A stretch of 47,057 nt of DNA from Actinomadura fibrosa (GTDB lineage Bacteria > Actinomycetota > Actinomycetes > Streptosporangiales > Streptosporangiaceae): contig NZ_CAACUY010000056.1 in NCBI RefSeq assembly GCF_900659615.1, positions 1 through 47,057 of the forward strand, written 5' to 3'. This document shows positions 25,110 through 33,185 of the stretch, one piece after another. The notes below the pieces were generated by a model. It searched no databases. It was not told the origin of the DNA and saw nothing but the letters and a program-made list of their open reading frames with translations. The first letter of the stretch is position 1; every line of letters begins with the position of its first letter. The position numbers were made by a program, and so were the translations under genes.

Positions 25110-26050
25110 GCCGCCGCCTCCTTCCGGCCGCGCAGCGCGCGCAGATAGAGCAGCGCGATCACCAGGTTGACCAGGATCATGACGAGCGCGACGGCGGCGC
25201 CGAAGCCGAGCCGGCCGTCGCCGAGCGCCGTCCGGTAGACGTACACCGACAGGACCTCCGAGCGGCGGTCCGGGCCGCCCGCCGTGATCAGGAACGGGGT
25301 GAAGTCGTTGAACGTCCACAGGCTGACCAGCAGCAGGCTCGTCAGCACGTGCCCGCGGACGCGCGGGAACACCGCGTCCCGCAGCGTCTGCCAGGTCGAG
25401 GCGCCGGCGAGCCGCGCGGTCTCCAGATGGGACGGTGGAACGTTCCCCAGCGCCGCGCCGTACAGCATCATCGAGAACGCGGTGCCGCGCCAGACGTTGA
25501 ACACCACGATGCACGCCATCGGATGGTCGAGGAGCCACGCGGTGCCCGGCGTGCCGAGCAGCGCGTTGAGGGTGCCGTCGTCGCGGTCGAGCAGCGCGAT
25601 CCACAGGAACGCGATCACCGAGGACGGCAGGATCCACGCGAGCAGGACGAGCCCCTCGACGAGCCGCCGCAGCGGGCCCGTCCGGTCGCGCATCACCCAC
25701 GCGATCGCGAACCCGAGGACGGTCTGCCCGACCACCGCCGAGCCGAGGACGAACTGGAGCGTCAGCCACAGCGAATGGTGGAAGCCGCCGTCGCCGAGCA
25801 CGTCGCGGTAGTTGTCCGCGCCGACGAACTTCGGGTCGCTCGCCGCGATCCCGGTGAGCCGGTAGTCGGTCGCGCCGAGGTACAGCGTCCAGACGGCCGG
25901 GAACACGAGGAACACCGCGACGAGGACCAGCGCGGGCGCGACGAACGCCGCCGCGCGGGCCCGTCCGAGGCCGGCCGCGTCGTCGCCGGTGCCCGCGCGG
26001 CGCCCGACGGCGAGCGGCCGGGCCTCACTGGGCGACGTTGGCGGCGCCAC
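25106..26050 (-). CDS. sugar ABC transporter permease 1 (MalF-like)
   Basis: 314 residues. The only in-frame start is GTG 26050, which overlaps the lipoprotein gene by 26 nt. Six hydrophobic helices: AAAFVAPALVLVAVFLVFP first, VNLVIALLYLRAL last. The EAA-like loop is LETARLAGASTWQTLRDAVFPRVRG, and FTPFLITAGGP before the last helices is typical of the family. Pairs with permease 2. Confidence 0.9.
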   Translation of the reverse strand: MAPPTSPSEARPLAVGRRAGTGDDAAGLGRARAAAFVAPALVLVAVFLVFPAVWTLYLGATDYRLTGIAASDPKFVGADNYRDVLGDGGFHHSLWLTLQFVLGSAVVGQTVLGFAIAWVMRDRTGPLRRLVEGLVLLAWILPSSVIAFLWIALLDRDDGTLNALLGTPGTAWLLDHPMACIVVFNVWRGTAFSMMLYGAALGNVPPSHLETARLAGASTWQTLRDAVFPRVRGHVLTSLLLVSLWTFNDFTPFLITAGGPDRRSEVLSVYVYRTALGDGRLGFGAAVALVMILVNLVIALLYLRALRGRKEAAA

Positions 26051-27431
26051 CGACGATCCCTTCGAGCTTCTTCGTGTACTGCGCGGCGGCCTCCTCCGGG
26101 CTCTTGCCGGACACCACGCTCGCCGTGGCCTCCTGCAACGCCGTCGACACCTGCGGGTACACCGCCAGCCCCGGGCGGTAGGACGTCACGGGCAGGACCT
26201 TCTCCGCCACGAACGACAGGAACGGGTCGCCCGCGAGGACCTGCCGGTTCACGTCCGTCCGGGACGTGATCTCCGGGGTGCCCGCCAGCCGCGCCTTGAC
26301 GATCTCCGGCGAGTTCATGAACGCCAGCAGCTCGAACGCCTGCTGCGGGTACTTGGTGCTCGGGTTGAGGACGGTCACCGAGCCGCCCGACATGCTCACG
26401 AACGACTGCCCGCGGACGCCCGCGCCCGGGGACACCGCCGGGATCAGCGCGTACCCGACGTCCTGGTCGCGGGTCTTCATCTTCGCCACGCCGGTCTTGG
26501 GGTTCAGGACGTCGCGCCAGAAGTAGTCGCCCTCGGCGAGGATGCCGATCCGTCCGGCGGCGAACTCGGCGAACGACTTGTCGCGCCCCTTGGCCTCCTG
26601 CTGGAGCTTCGGGTCACCGAGGCCCTCGGCGCCGTAGATCTGCGCGTACAGGCCGAGGACCTGCTTGAGGGCCTGCCCGCCGCCCGTCCACTTGCCGTTG
26701 GCGTAGATCTCGGCGCCCGCGCCCGCCAGCAGGGGCAGCACGCCCTGCATGCTGGTCGCCTCGCCCATCGCCGTGCCGGCGTTCAGCTGGACGGGTGTCA
26801 CGCCGGGGAGCTTCTTCAGGGCGCGCGCCGCGGTGAGGATGTCCTGCCAGCTCTTCGGCTGCCATGTGGCGGGGAGCCCGGCCCGCGCGAACAGCCTCTT
26901 GTTGTAGAACAGGAGCCGCCCGTCGGTCGCCGGGGGGATGCCGTAGAGCGCGCCCTCGAACGTGGCCAGCCTCTGGACCGATCCAGGGATCTGCGGCCAG
27001 CCGCTCCAGGCGTCCGCGGTGGCGCCCACCACGTCCTTGAGGGGCTTCAGGTACCCGGCCTGGGCGAACTCCCCCACCCAGATGCCGTCGACGTCGACGA
27101 TGTCGGCGCCCGACCGCGACTTCAGGTCGAGGGCGAGCCTGGTCTTGTACGCCTCGTCGTCGACGCCCTGCCCGCGGAACGTCACCGTCGCGGTGACGCC
27201 CTTGGCCTTCTGCGCCGCGACGAACCCCGGGATCACCGTCCTGGTGATCCACTCGGCCTCTTCGGTGTTCTTGCCGCCCTCGATGGCGTTGCGGGTGATC
27301 GTGAGCGTGAAGCTCTTCGCGTCCTTGCCGCGTTCGGGATCGGTCGAGGACCCGCCGCCGCCGCACCCGGCGAGCACCGCGCCCGCCAGGACGAGCGCCG
27401 CCGCGCCGGTCCGCCTCCTGGAGAAGTCCAC
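26025..27431 (-). CDS. extracellular sugar-binding lipoprotein (family 1 SBP)
   Basis: 468 residues from GTG 27431 with a strong GGAGG six nt upstream. Signal peptide RRRTGAAALVLAGAVLAGC ends in a perfect lipobox (LAGC, Cys 23), so it is anchored to the outer face of the membrane. The body shows MalE-type features: GADIVDVDGIWVGEFAQAGYL, YGIPPATDGRLLFYNKRLF, AGLPATWQPKSWQDILTAA, FAAGRIGILAEGDY and the late WRDVLNPKTG region. First gene of the six-gene operon running to 19131. The downstream GH38 suggests a mannose-containing oligosaccharide ligand; this is inference. Confidence 0.92.
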   Translation of the reverse strand: MDFSRRRTGAAALVLAGAVLAGCGGGGSSTDPERGKDAKSFTLTITRNAIEGGKNTEEAEWITRTVIPGFVAAQKAKGVTATVTFRGQGVDDEAYKTRLALDLKSRSGADIVDVDGIWVGEFAQAGYLKPLKDVVGATADAWSGWPQIPGSVQRLATFEGALYGIPPATDGRLLFYNKRLFARAGLPATWQPKSWQDILTAARALKKLPGVTPVQLNAGTAMGEATSMQGVLPLLAGAGAEIYANGKWTGGGQALKQVLGLYAQIYGAEGLGDPKLQQEAKGRDKSFAEFAAGRIGILAEGDYFWRDVLNPKTGVAKMKTRDQDVGYALIPAVSPGAGVRGQSFVSMSGGSVTVLNPSTKYPQQAFELLAFMNSPEIVKARLAGTPEITSRTDVNRQVLAGDPFLSFVAEKVLPVTSYRPGLAVYPQVSTALQEATASVVSGKSPEEAAAQYTKKLEGIVGGAANVAQ

Positions 27432-27457
27432 GGTGACCTCCTACAAGCGTCACCACT

Positions 27458-27486
27458 TAACGTGACCGAGAATCGCGATCACGTAA
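27458..27486. promoter_or_regulatory. inverted repeat upstream of the sugar-uptake operon
   Basis: TAACGTGA (27458-27465) and TCACGTAA (27479-27486) form an 8-bp inverted repeat with one mismatch and a 13-nt spacer, 27-55 nt before the lipoprotein start. The stretch is less GC-rich than its surroundings. An operator for a LacI/GntR-type regulator is plausible; no such regulator is encoded in the window. Confidence 0.35.
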
Positions 27487-27510
27487 AGACCCGAATGATC
27501 ACTTCCGTGC

Positions 27511-28344
27511 TCAGGGGTCCATCAGCTCGGCGGCATGGGCCGCGAACGCCTCCATCGCCTTGGCGGTGATCGGCCCCGGCGCGTCCGGCATCGCCGTGCC
27601 GTCCACGGCCCTGATCGGCTGGACGTCGCGCGTCGTCGAGGTCAGGAACGCCTCGTCCGCGCGGTAGAGGTCCTCCAGCGGCAGGTCCTCCTCCTCGCCG
27701 CCGCACCACTCCAGCACCAGCGCGCGCGTCACGCCCGCGAGGCAGCCGGACGACAGCGGCGGCGTGACCAGCCGCCCGCCGCGCACCACGAAGATGTTGC
27801 TGCCGGTGCCCTCGCACAGGTTCCCCGCGAGGTTGCCGAAGATCGCCTCGCCGCCGCCGCGCTCCTTGGCGTAGGCGAGCGCCAGCGCGTTCTCCGCGTA
27901 CGACGTGGTCTTGAGCCCCGCCACCGCGGCCCGCTCGCTGCGCGGCCACGGCACCACGGTCACGTCCGCGGCGGGCGGGAACGGCTTCTGCTCCGCGACG
28001 ATGATCGACACCGTGGGGCCCGCGTCGCCGCGGTCCGAGCCGAGCGGGCCCGGGCCGCTCGTGTAGGTGATGCGGACGCGGGCGAGCGGCCACTTCGGCG
28101 CCGCCGCGAGCACTTCGAGGGTCCCCTGCGCCAGGGCGTCGTGGTCGGGCTCGGGCAGCCCGAGGCCCGCCGCGGAGCGGGCCAGCCGCCGCAGGTGCCG
28201 GGTCAGCGCGAACGGCTCCCCGTGCTGCGCCTTCACCGTCTCGAAGATCCCGTCCCCGACCATCAGGCCGTGGTCGAACACCGACACCACGGCCCGCTCG
28301 GGGTCGAGCAGCTCCCCGTTCAACCAGATCTTGGGCTGCGCCAC
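27511..28344 (-). CDS. aminotransferase class IV (aminodeoxychorismate lyase-like)
   Basis: 277 residues from GTG 28344. Fold-IV PLP-enzyme marks: VFDHGLMVGDGIFET near the N-terminus, the PLP-Lys segment GLKTTSYAENALALAYA, EAIFGNLAGNLCEGTGSNIF, and the late GCLAGVTRALVLE and FLTSTTRDVQPI. Short length and the LKTxxY pattern favour 4-amino-4-deoxychorismate lyase (pabC) or a branched-chain/D-amino acid aminotransferase-like enzyme; these cannot be split by eye. Single gene between the sugar operon and a regulator. Confidence 0.78.
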   Translation of the reverse strand: MAQPKIWLNGELLDPERAVVSVFDHGLMVGDGIFETVKAQHGEPFALTRHLRRLARSAAGLGLPEPDHDALAQGTLEVLAAAPKWPLARVRITYTSGPGPLGSDRGDAGPTVSIIVAEQKPFPPAADVTVVPWPRSERAAVAGLKTTSYAENALALAYAKERGGGEAIFGNLAGNLCEGTGSNIFVVRGGRLVTPPLSSGCLAGVTRALVLEWCGGEEEDLPLEDLYRADEAFLTSTTRDVQPIRAVDGTAMPDAPGPITAKAMEAFAAHAAELMDP

Positions 28345-28524
28345 CCGAAGCCACCTCCACGCAAGCGCCGTGCCGGGGTTCGCGTCCCCCCGGTCTTTGG
28401 CTCCACAGTACGGGTCCGCGGGACGCGTTCTCCCTCATTCGGCGAGGCCGGCGCGCTCGACTTCGGCACCCCGGCCGCCGAATCCGCGAAACGTCGCCAT
28501 ATGCACGGCGGCCCGGCGGCGCGG

Positions 28525-29229
28525 TCAGGGCAGGACGCAGCCGAACGAGTCCGCCAGGCCCCGCCGCCCCGCGTCCGTCACGGTCAGCGCCCGCCGCGTG
28601 CTGCCCCGCTCGAACCAGCCGAGCTCGATCATCCGCTTGGTCAGCGCCACGCCCAGCGCCCCGTTCAGATGCGGGCGGCGCTCCGTCCAGTCGAGGCACT
28701 GCCAGGCGAACCTGCGCCGCGCCTTCCGCAGCGCCGCCAGATCGAGGCCGAGGGCCTCCAGCCGGTCCTCGCCCTTGTCGGTCACCGCGTACGCCTCGTC
28801 GCCGTCCGGCTCGATCATCCCGCCGTCCAGCAGCGCCTCGAACAGCACGACGCCCGCGACCCCGGCGAGATGGTCGTAGCAGGTCCGCGCCTGGTGCAGC
28901 CGCCGCGCGTCCCGCGACTGCCGCAGGCTGCGCACCTCCACCGGCGGGCTGATCCGCGACAGCGCCTCGATCACCCGCGCGACCTCGGCGTTCCGCAGCC
29001 GGTAGTACCGGTGCCGCCCCTGCCGCACCACCGAGACGAACCCGCCGTCCAGCAGGCGCGCCAGATGCGCGCTCGCCGTCGGCGCGCTCACCCCGGCCGC
29101 CCGCGCCAGCTCCCCCGCGGCCAGCGCCCGGCCGTCCAGCAGCGACGACAGCATCACGGCGCGCGCCCGGTCCGCCAGCAGCGCCGCGACCGGTGCGAAA
29201 TCGGCGTTCAGGACATGTTCGGAGGCCAT
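28525..29229 (-). CDS. ArsR-type winged-helix regulator with C-terminal extension
   Basis: 234 residues from ATG 29229 (MASEHVLNADFAPVAALL). N-terminal winged helix: AVMLSSLLDGRALAAGELARA, recognition helix VSAPTASAHLARLLDGG, wing VVRQGRHRYYRL. The extra ~130 residues (LHQARTCYDHLAGVAGVVLFEALL, YAVTDKGEDRLEALGL, KRMIELGWFERG) form a second domain found in larger ArsR relatives. No metal-binding Cys cluster (ELCVC type) is present, so metal sensing is unlikely. Target unknown; the nearest other minus-strand gene is the aminotransferase. Confidence 0.8.
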   Translation of the reverse strand: MASEHVLNADFAPVAALLADRARAVMLSSLLDGRALAAGELARAAGVSAPTASAHLARLLDGGFVSVVRQGRHRYYRLRNAEVARVIEALSRISPPVEVRSLRQSRDARRLHQARTCYDHLAGVAGVVLFEALLDGGMIEPDGDEAYAVTDKGEDRLEALGLDLAALRKARRRFAWQCLDWTERRPHLNGALGVALTKRMIELGWFERGSTRRALTVTDAGRRGLADSFGCVLP

Positions 29230-29392
29230 GTCCCCGAGCGTAGGCGCCGCATCCTTCGACGCGCGCCGAAGCGTCCCGCCGCGCCCGCTCCCGGAATCCG
29301 GTTTGGGCTTCGCGCCGGGACGCGCTAATGTTTTCCCCGTCGCCGCAAGGAGGCAAGGCCCCGGAAGGGACCGCGCCACCGGGCAGCGTCAC

Positions 29393-29464
29393 GCGGAAGT
29401 GGCTCAGGGGTAGAGCATCACCTTGCCAAGGTGAGGGTCGCGGGTTCAAATCCCGTCTTCCGCT
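29393..29464 (+). tRNA. tRNA-Gly (anticodon GCC)
   Basis: Acceptor GCGGAAG/CTTCCGC, D-stem GCTC/GAGC, anticodon loop TTGCCAA with stem TCACC/GGTGA, T-arm CGGGTTCAAATCCCG. CCA is not encoded. First of three tRNAs in a row. Confidence 0.95.
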
Positions 29465-29506
29465 CTGAGGGGCCTTTCAGGCTGTGAACCAGAAGGTCTC
29501 GATTCT

Positions 29507-29577
29507 GGTGGAGTGGCCGAGAGGCGAGGCAACGGCCTGCAAAGCCGTGTACACGGGTTCAAATCCCGTCTCCACCT
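29507..29577 (+). tRNA. tRNA-Cys (anticodon GCA)
   Basis: Acceptor GGTGGAG/CTCCACC, anticodon stem ACGGC/GCCGT around loop CTGCAAA, T-arm CGGGTTCAAATCCCG; no encoded CCA. Confidence 0.95.
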
Positions 29578-29611
29578 CGACGCCGTACCTCCCCCCGGAG
29601 GCCACGGGTGC

Positions 29612-29686
29612 GGGCGATTAGCTCAGTGGGAGAGCGCTACCTTGACACGGTAGAGGTCACTGGTTCAATCCCAGTATCGCCCACCA
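29612..29686 (+). tRNA. tRNA-Val (anticodon GAC)
   Basis: Acceptor GGGCGAT/ATCGCCC, anticodon stem CTACC/GGTAG around TTGACAC, T-arm ACTGG-TTCAATC-CCAGT, discriminator A at 29683 and an encoded CCA (29684-29686). The body is nearly the same as tRNA-Val(CAC) at 14406-14477 outside the anticodon arm. Confidence 0.95.
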
Positions 29687-29702
29687 TCGTTTCCCCAGCT
29701 CA

Positions 29703-29732
29703 AGCCCTGTCTCGGATGACCGAGACAGGGCT
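29703..29732 (+). terminator. terminator of the tRNA cluster
   Basis: A perfect 13-bp hairpin AGCCCTGTCTCGG/CCGAGACAGGGCT with a 4-nt loop, followed by TT, 17 nt after the tRNA-Val CCA. Confidence 0.85.
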
Positions 29733-29771
29733 TTCGCGTTGCGTCCGGGGTGCGGCGCCCGCGTTCCCCGA

Positions 29772-30350
29772 TCAGCGGACGACGTCGTAGACGAGCTTGG
29801 TGACGCCGTTGGCGTACGTCTCGGACTCGACCACCTTCAGCATCTGCTTCTCCTTGTCGGTGTCGCTGAACATCCGCTTGCCGGCGCCGAGCAGCACGGG
29901 GAAGAGCAGCAGGTGGTAGCGGTCGATCAGGCCGGCGTCGGAGAGGTTCCGCGCGAGGGCGGCGCTGCCGTGGACGATGATCGGGCCGCCCCCGGTCTCC
30001 TTGAGCTCCGCGACGTCCTTGAGCGAGCGCAGGATCGTGATCTCGCCCCAGCCGTCCACGAGGGCGTCCTCGCCGAGGGTGGTCGAGACGACGTACTTCG
30101 GCAGCTCCTTGACGGCCGCGAACTCCTGCATGCCCGGCCACACCGGCGCGAACGCCTCGTAGCTGGTGCGGCCGAACATGAGCGCGGCGGCCTCCTCCAT
30201 CTCCCGGCCCTTGATCTCGTACGCCTCGGGCAGGAACTCGATGTCCTTGAAGGTCCAGCCGCCGCTGCGGTGGCCCTCCGCCGGGCCGCCGCCGGGAGAG
30301 TCGACGACGCCGTCCAGCGAGACGAAGGCGGAGTAGATGAGCGTGCGCAT
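29772..30350 (-). CDS. RibD/dihydrofolate-reductase-like (YyaP-type) protein
   Basis: 192 residues from ATG 30350 with AAGGGC upstream. The RibD C-terminal/DHFR-like fold is seen in MRTLIYSAFVSLDGVVDSPGG, ALMFGRTSYEAFAPVWPG, KYVVSTTLGE, GGPIIVHGSAALARNL and YHLLLFPVLLGAGKRMF. Family members use NAD(P)H; most in this subgroup have no assigned substrate and are not functional folate reductases. It lies opposite the tRNA terminator with no operon partner. Confidence 0.85.
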   Translation of the reverse strand: MRTLIYSAFVSLDGVVDSPGGGPAEGHRSGGWTFKDIEFLPEAYEIKGREMEEAAALMFGRTSYEAFAPVWPGMQEFAAVKELPKYVVSTTLGEDALVDGWGEITILRSLKDVAELKETGGGPIIVHGSAALARNLSDAGLIDRYHLLLFPVLLGAGKRMFSDTDKEKQMLKVVESETYANGVTKLVYDVVR

Positions 30351-30550
30351 GGTCGATGCCCTTCCGTGGCCAGAGTGATGCCCCAGTCTGCTGTGGCCTG
30401 AGGGTCTCCCGCCATCCTCACGTGCGGTTTGTTTGGAGCCGCGCTTTTGTGGGAGGCCGTTCTCGCGATGGGCGCGCCCGCTCGCCGCGCCCCGCTCTCC
30501 GGCGTCCGCCCGGCTCCGGCCCGGCGGCACCACCCCAGAAGGACGGTCGC

Positions 30551-30706
30551 ATGCCCGCACTGCACGACGAGGACGCCGAGCCGGACCTCCCCCAGACCGC
30601 CGACGACGGGACGCCCGCGCGAGCACCGGTCGACCAGTCTCTGGTGCCGTACCGGTCGTTCAGCGGGCCGACGAACCTGGGCGACCGGCACGCCGAGAAC
30701 GCCTGA
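30551..30706 (+). CDS. small acidic hypothetical protein, 51 residues
   Basis: ATG 30551 with AGAAGGACG 6-12 nt upstream; stop 30706. High third-position GC and a good ribosome binding site support translation. It is acidic at the N-terminus (HDEDAEPDLPQTADDG) and ends SFSGPTNLGDRHAENA. No family recognised. It lies 149 nt before corA in the same direction. Confidence 0.45.
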   Translation: MPALHDEDAEPDLPQTADDGTPARAPVDQSLVPYRSFSGPTNLGDRHAENA

Positions 30707-30855
30707 CCGGGGAGGCGGGGCCGCCCGTCCATGAGCCGCCATGCCCGGCGTTCTCCTGGCGTTCACCCGAGGCGGACGCCGGGGGCCTGCGCGCGGGTGC
30801 CATCCTGAAGCTGGGCTCGTCGTCCCGCAACGTCCAGGGCAAGGAGGAGGTCACC

Positions 30856-32013
30856 GTGGCGAACCGGCGTGCGCGGACGCTGCGTCCGCTCGGCAGGCGG
30901 TCCGTCCGGGACGGGAAGGCGGCGCGGGAGGGCGCGGTCGCGCCGGAGGAGTCGATGGACCCGCGGCCGGGCGAGGGCCGCCGGACGGACGCCGACGGCC
31001 TCGTCGACACCGGCATCTACGTGGCAGGGGTCCGCCGCCGGTCCCCGGCCAGCCTCGCCGACACCTACCGCGAGCTGGAGCACGTCGACGGCGGCATGGC
31101 GTGGATCGGGCTCTACCGCCCGTCCGACGCGCAGCTGTCGTCGCTCGCCGAGCAGTTCGGGCTGCACGAGCTGGCGCTGGAGGACGCGATCGTGGCGCAC
31201 CAGCGGCCCAAGCTGGAGCGCTACGGCGACACGCTGTTCGTCGTGCTGCGCGCCGCCCGCTACCTCGACGACGCCGAGGAGGTCGACTTCGGCGAGCTGC
31301 ACGTCTTCATCGGCGCGGACTTCGTGCTGACGGTCCGGCACAGCGAGTCGCCCGACCTCGGCGTCGTGCGCCGCCGCCTGGAGGACGAGCCGGACCTCCT
31401 GGCGCGCGGGCCCGAGGCGGTGCTGTACGCGATCCTGGACGCCGTCGTGGACGGCTACGCGCCCGTGGTCGCCGGGCTCCAGAACGACATCGACGAGATC
31501 GAGACGGAGGTGTTCGGCGGCGACCCGGCCGTGTCCCGGCGCATCTACGAGCTGTCGCGCGAGGTCATCGAGTTCCAGCGCGCCACGCGTCCGCTCATGG
31601 ACATCCTCGCGGCGCTGTCCGCCGGCTTCGACAAGTACGGCGTGGACGAGGAGATGCGGCGCCACCTGCGCGACGTCCAGGACCACGCCATCACCGTCGT
31701 GGAGCGGGTGGACGGGTTCCGCCAGAACCTCCAGGACATCCTGACCGTGAACGCGACGCTCGTCGGGCAGGCGCAGAACGAGGAGATGAAGCACCTGACC
31801 GAGGCCAGCTACGCGCAGAACGAGGAGGTCAAGAGGATCTCCGCGTGGGCCGCCATCCTCTTCGCCCCGACCCTGATCGGGACGATCTACGGGATGAACT
31901 TCGACCACATGCCGGAGCTGCACTGGACGCTCGGCTACCCGCTCGCGCTCGTCCTCATGGGCGTGGTCTGCGGCGTGCTGTACACGGTCTTCAAGCGCCG
32001 CGACTGGCTCTGA
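30856..32013 (+). CDS. corA: CorA-type magnesium/cobalt channel
   Basis: 385 residues from GTG 30856, chosen because GGAGG(AGG) lies 6-12 nt upstream. A long charged N-terminus precedes the cytosolic domain (AWIGLYRPSDAQLSSLAEQF, HELALEDAIV, LHVFIGADFVLTVRH). A long stalk helix follows (EEMKHLTEASYAQNEEVKRISAW), then helix 1 ending in the signature YGMNF (GMN) and helix 2 LALVLMGVVCGVLYTVF with basic KRRDW tail. Forms a pentameric inner-membrane Mg2+ channel. Confidence 0.92.
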   Translation: MANRRARTLRPLGRRSVRDGKAAREGAVAPEESMDPRPGEGRRTDADGLVDTGIYVAGVRRRSPASLADTYRELEHVDGGMAWIGLYRPSDAQLSSLAEQFGLHELALEDAIVAHQRPKLERYGDTLFVVLRAARYLDDAEEVDFGELHVFIGADFVLTVRHSESPDLGVVRRRLEDEPDLLARGPEAVLYAILDAVVDGYAPVVAGLQNDIDEIETEVFGGDPAVSRRIYELSREVIEFQRATRPLMDILAALSAGFDKYGVDEEMRRHLRDVQDHAITVVERVDGFRQNLQDILTVNATLVGQAQNEEMKHLTEASYAQNEEVKRISAWAAILFAPTLIGTIYGMNFDHMPELHWTLGYPLALVLMGVVCGVLYTVFKRRDWL

Positions 32014-32142
32014 CCCGCACGCCGGGACGGCGGAACCGGAATCGCCGGCGTGAGAAGCTGCGAAGGACGTGGCGGCGCGAGACAATCGCGGAACTGGTCG
32101 AGCCCGCCCGGCTCGCCGGCCCGGCACCGACGTAGCGCAAGG

Positions 32143-32481
32143 GTGACCAAGCCGTTGGACGACCGCATGGACGAGCGCCTCGTGACCCACCGAGTCCGCA
32201 GGATCCCGAATCCCCATTCCGAAGCCGTCATCCACGCGGCGGGGCTCCTCGGCGAGTCCGCGGCGCTCCGCCGGGAGACGGCCGCGCGGCTTGAGGAGCT
32301 CGCGCTCTGGTACGACCACCTGGCCTCGTACGGGACGGGTGAGAGGCACGGCGAGTACGCGGCGCGGGCGCGGCGGCTGCACCGGAAGGCCGCGGAGATC
32401 TGGAGCCGCTCGATGGCCGTCCAGGAGGCCCGCGGCCCGGTGCGGCGCCAGCCGCGGCTGAACCGCACCCCCGGCCGCTGA
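32143..32481 (+). CDS. hypothetical protein, 112 residues
   Basis: Frame from GTG 32143 (ATG 32167 is an alternative start) to 32481. Basic and mostly helical: HSEAVIHAAGLLGESAALRRE, LEELALWYDHLASYGTG, RLHRKAAEIWSRSM. No membrane or secretion signal and no family recognised. Intact frame with normal codon bias. Confidence 0.5.
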   Translation: MTKPLDDRMDERLVTHRVRRIPNPHSEAVIHAAGLLGESAALRRETAARLEELALWYDHLASYGTGERHGEYAARARRLHRKAAEIWSRSMAVQEARGPVRRQPRLNRTPGR

Positions 32482-32565
32482 CGGGCGCCGCGCGGGGCGC
32501 GTGGCCGAGCGGCGTCGGCTCGATCAGCCGTTATGGGCGGGTTCGTGGCGTTAGCATGATCCGCC

Positions 32566-33078
32566 ATGCGAAAGCGGCTGATCGCCGTGGCCGCGGTCCC
32601 GTGGCTGGCGGCGGGATGCGGCGCGGTGAACTCGACGGTGCACGGATACGACCGGTACTCCAATCCCGGCGTGGCGATGGAGCCGACCATCCGCGCGGGC
32701 CAGACGGTCGACGCCCGTCCGGTCGAGCGCGGCCGGTACGCGCCGAAGCGCGGCGACATCGTCATCTTCCGGATGCCCGCGTGGACCGGCGGCCGCGACA
32801 CGCCGCAGCTCAAGCGGGTGGTGGCGATCCCGGGCGACCGGATCGGCTGCTGCTCGCACCCCGGCGGCGTCACGCTCAACGGCACCGTCCTGACCGAGCG
32901 GTACATCAAGCCGGACGCCCGCACCGTGCCGTTCGGGCCGATCACCGTGCCCCCGGGCCGGCTGTGGCTCATGGGCGACAACCGGTACGCGTCGGCGGAC
33001 TCCCGCTACCACCTGAACGACGAAGGGCACGGGACGGTGCCGGTGTCGGCGGTGGTCGGCGTGGTCGTCCTCGATTAG
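32566..33078 (+). CDS. signal-peptidase-I-like (S26) lipoprotein lacking the catalytic serine
   Basis: 170 residues from ATG 32566. The N-terminus RKRLIAVAAVPWLAAGC looks like a lipoprotein signal with Cys 18. S26 motifs: box B reads GVAMEPTIRAGQ where active enzymes have Ser before Met, here GCG (Ala); box C RGDIVIFRMP; box D KRVVAIPGDRIG with the general-base Lys in place; box E MGDNRYASADSR. The Lys is kept but the nucleophile is gone, so it probably cannot cleave preproteins as such. It could bind signal peptides or be a relic. Active-site shift to another serine is not obvious. Confidence 0.8.
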   Translation: MRKRLIAVAAVPWLAAGCGAVNSTVHGYDRYSNPGVAMEPTIRAGQTVDARPVERGRYAPKRGDIVIFRMPAWTGGRDTPQLKRVVAIPGDRIGCCSHPGGVTLNGTVLTERYIKPDARTVPFGPITVPPGRLWLMGDNRYASADSRYHLNDEGHGTVPVSAVVGVVVLD

Positions 33079-33185
33079 CGCGTGCCGGAGTGAGCCTGCG
33101 GCGCGTCCTGGACGTAGCCCTAGGTAGAGGGTCGTGAGCGGGGGGCTCGACGCGTAACCAGAGCGAGCGGAGGGCCCGACGGGAT

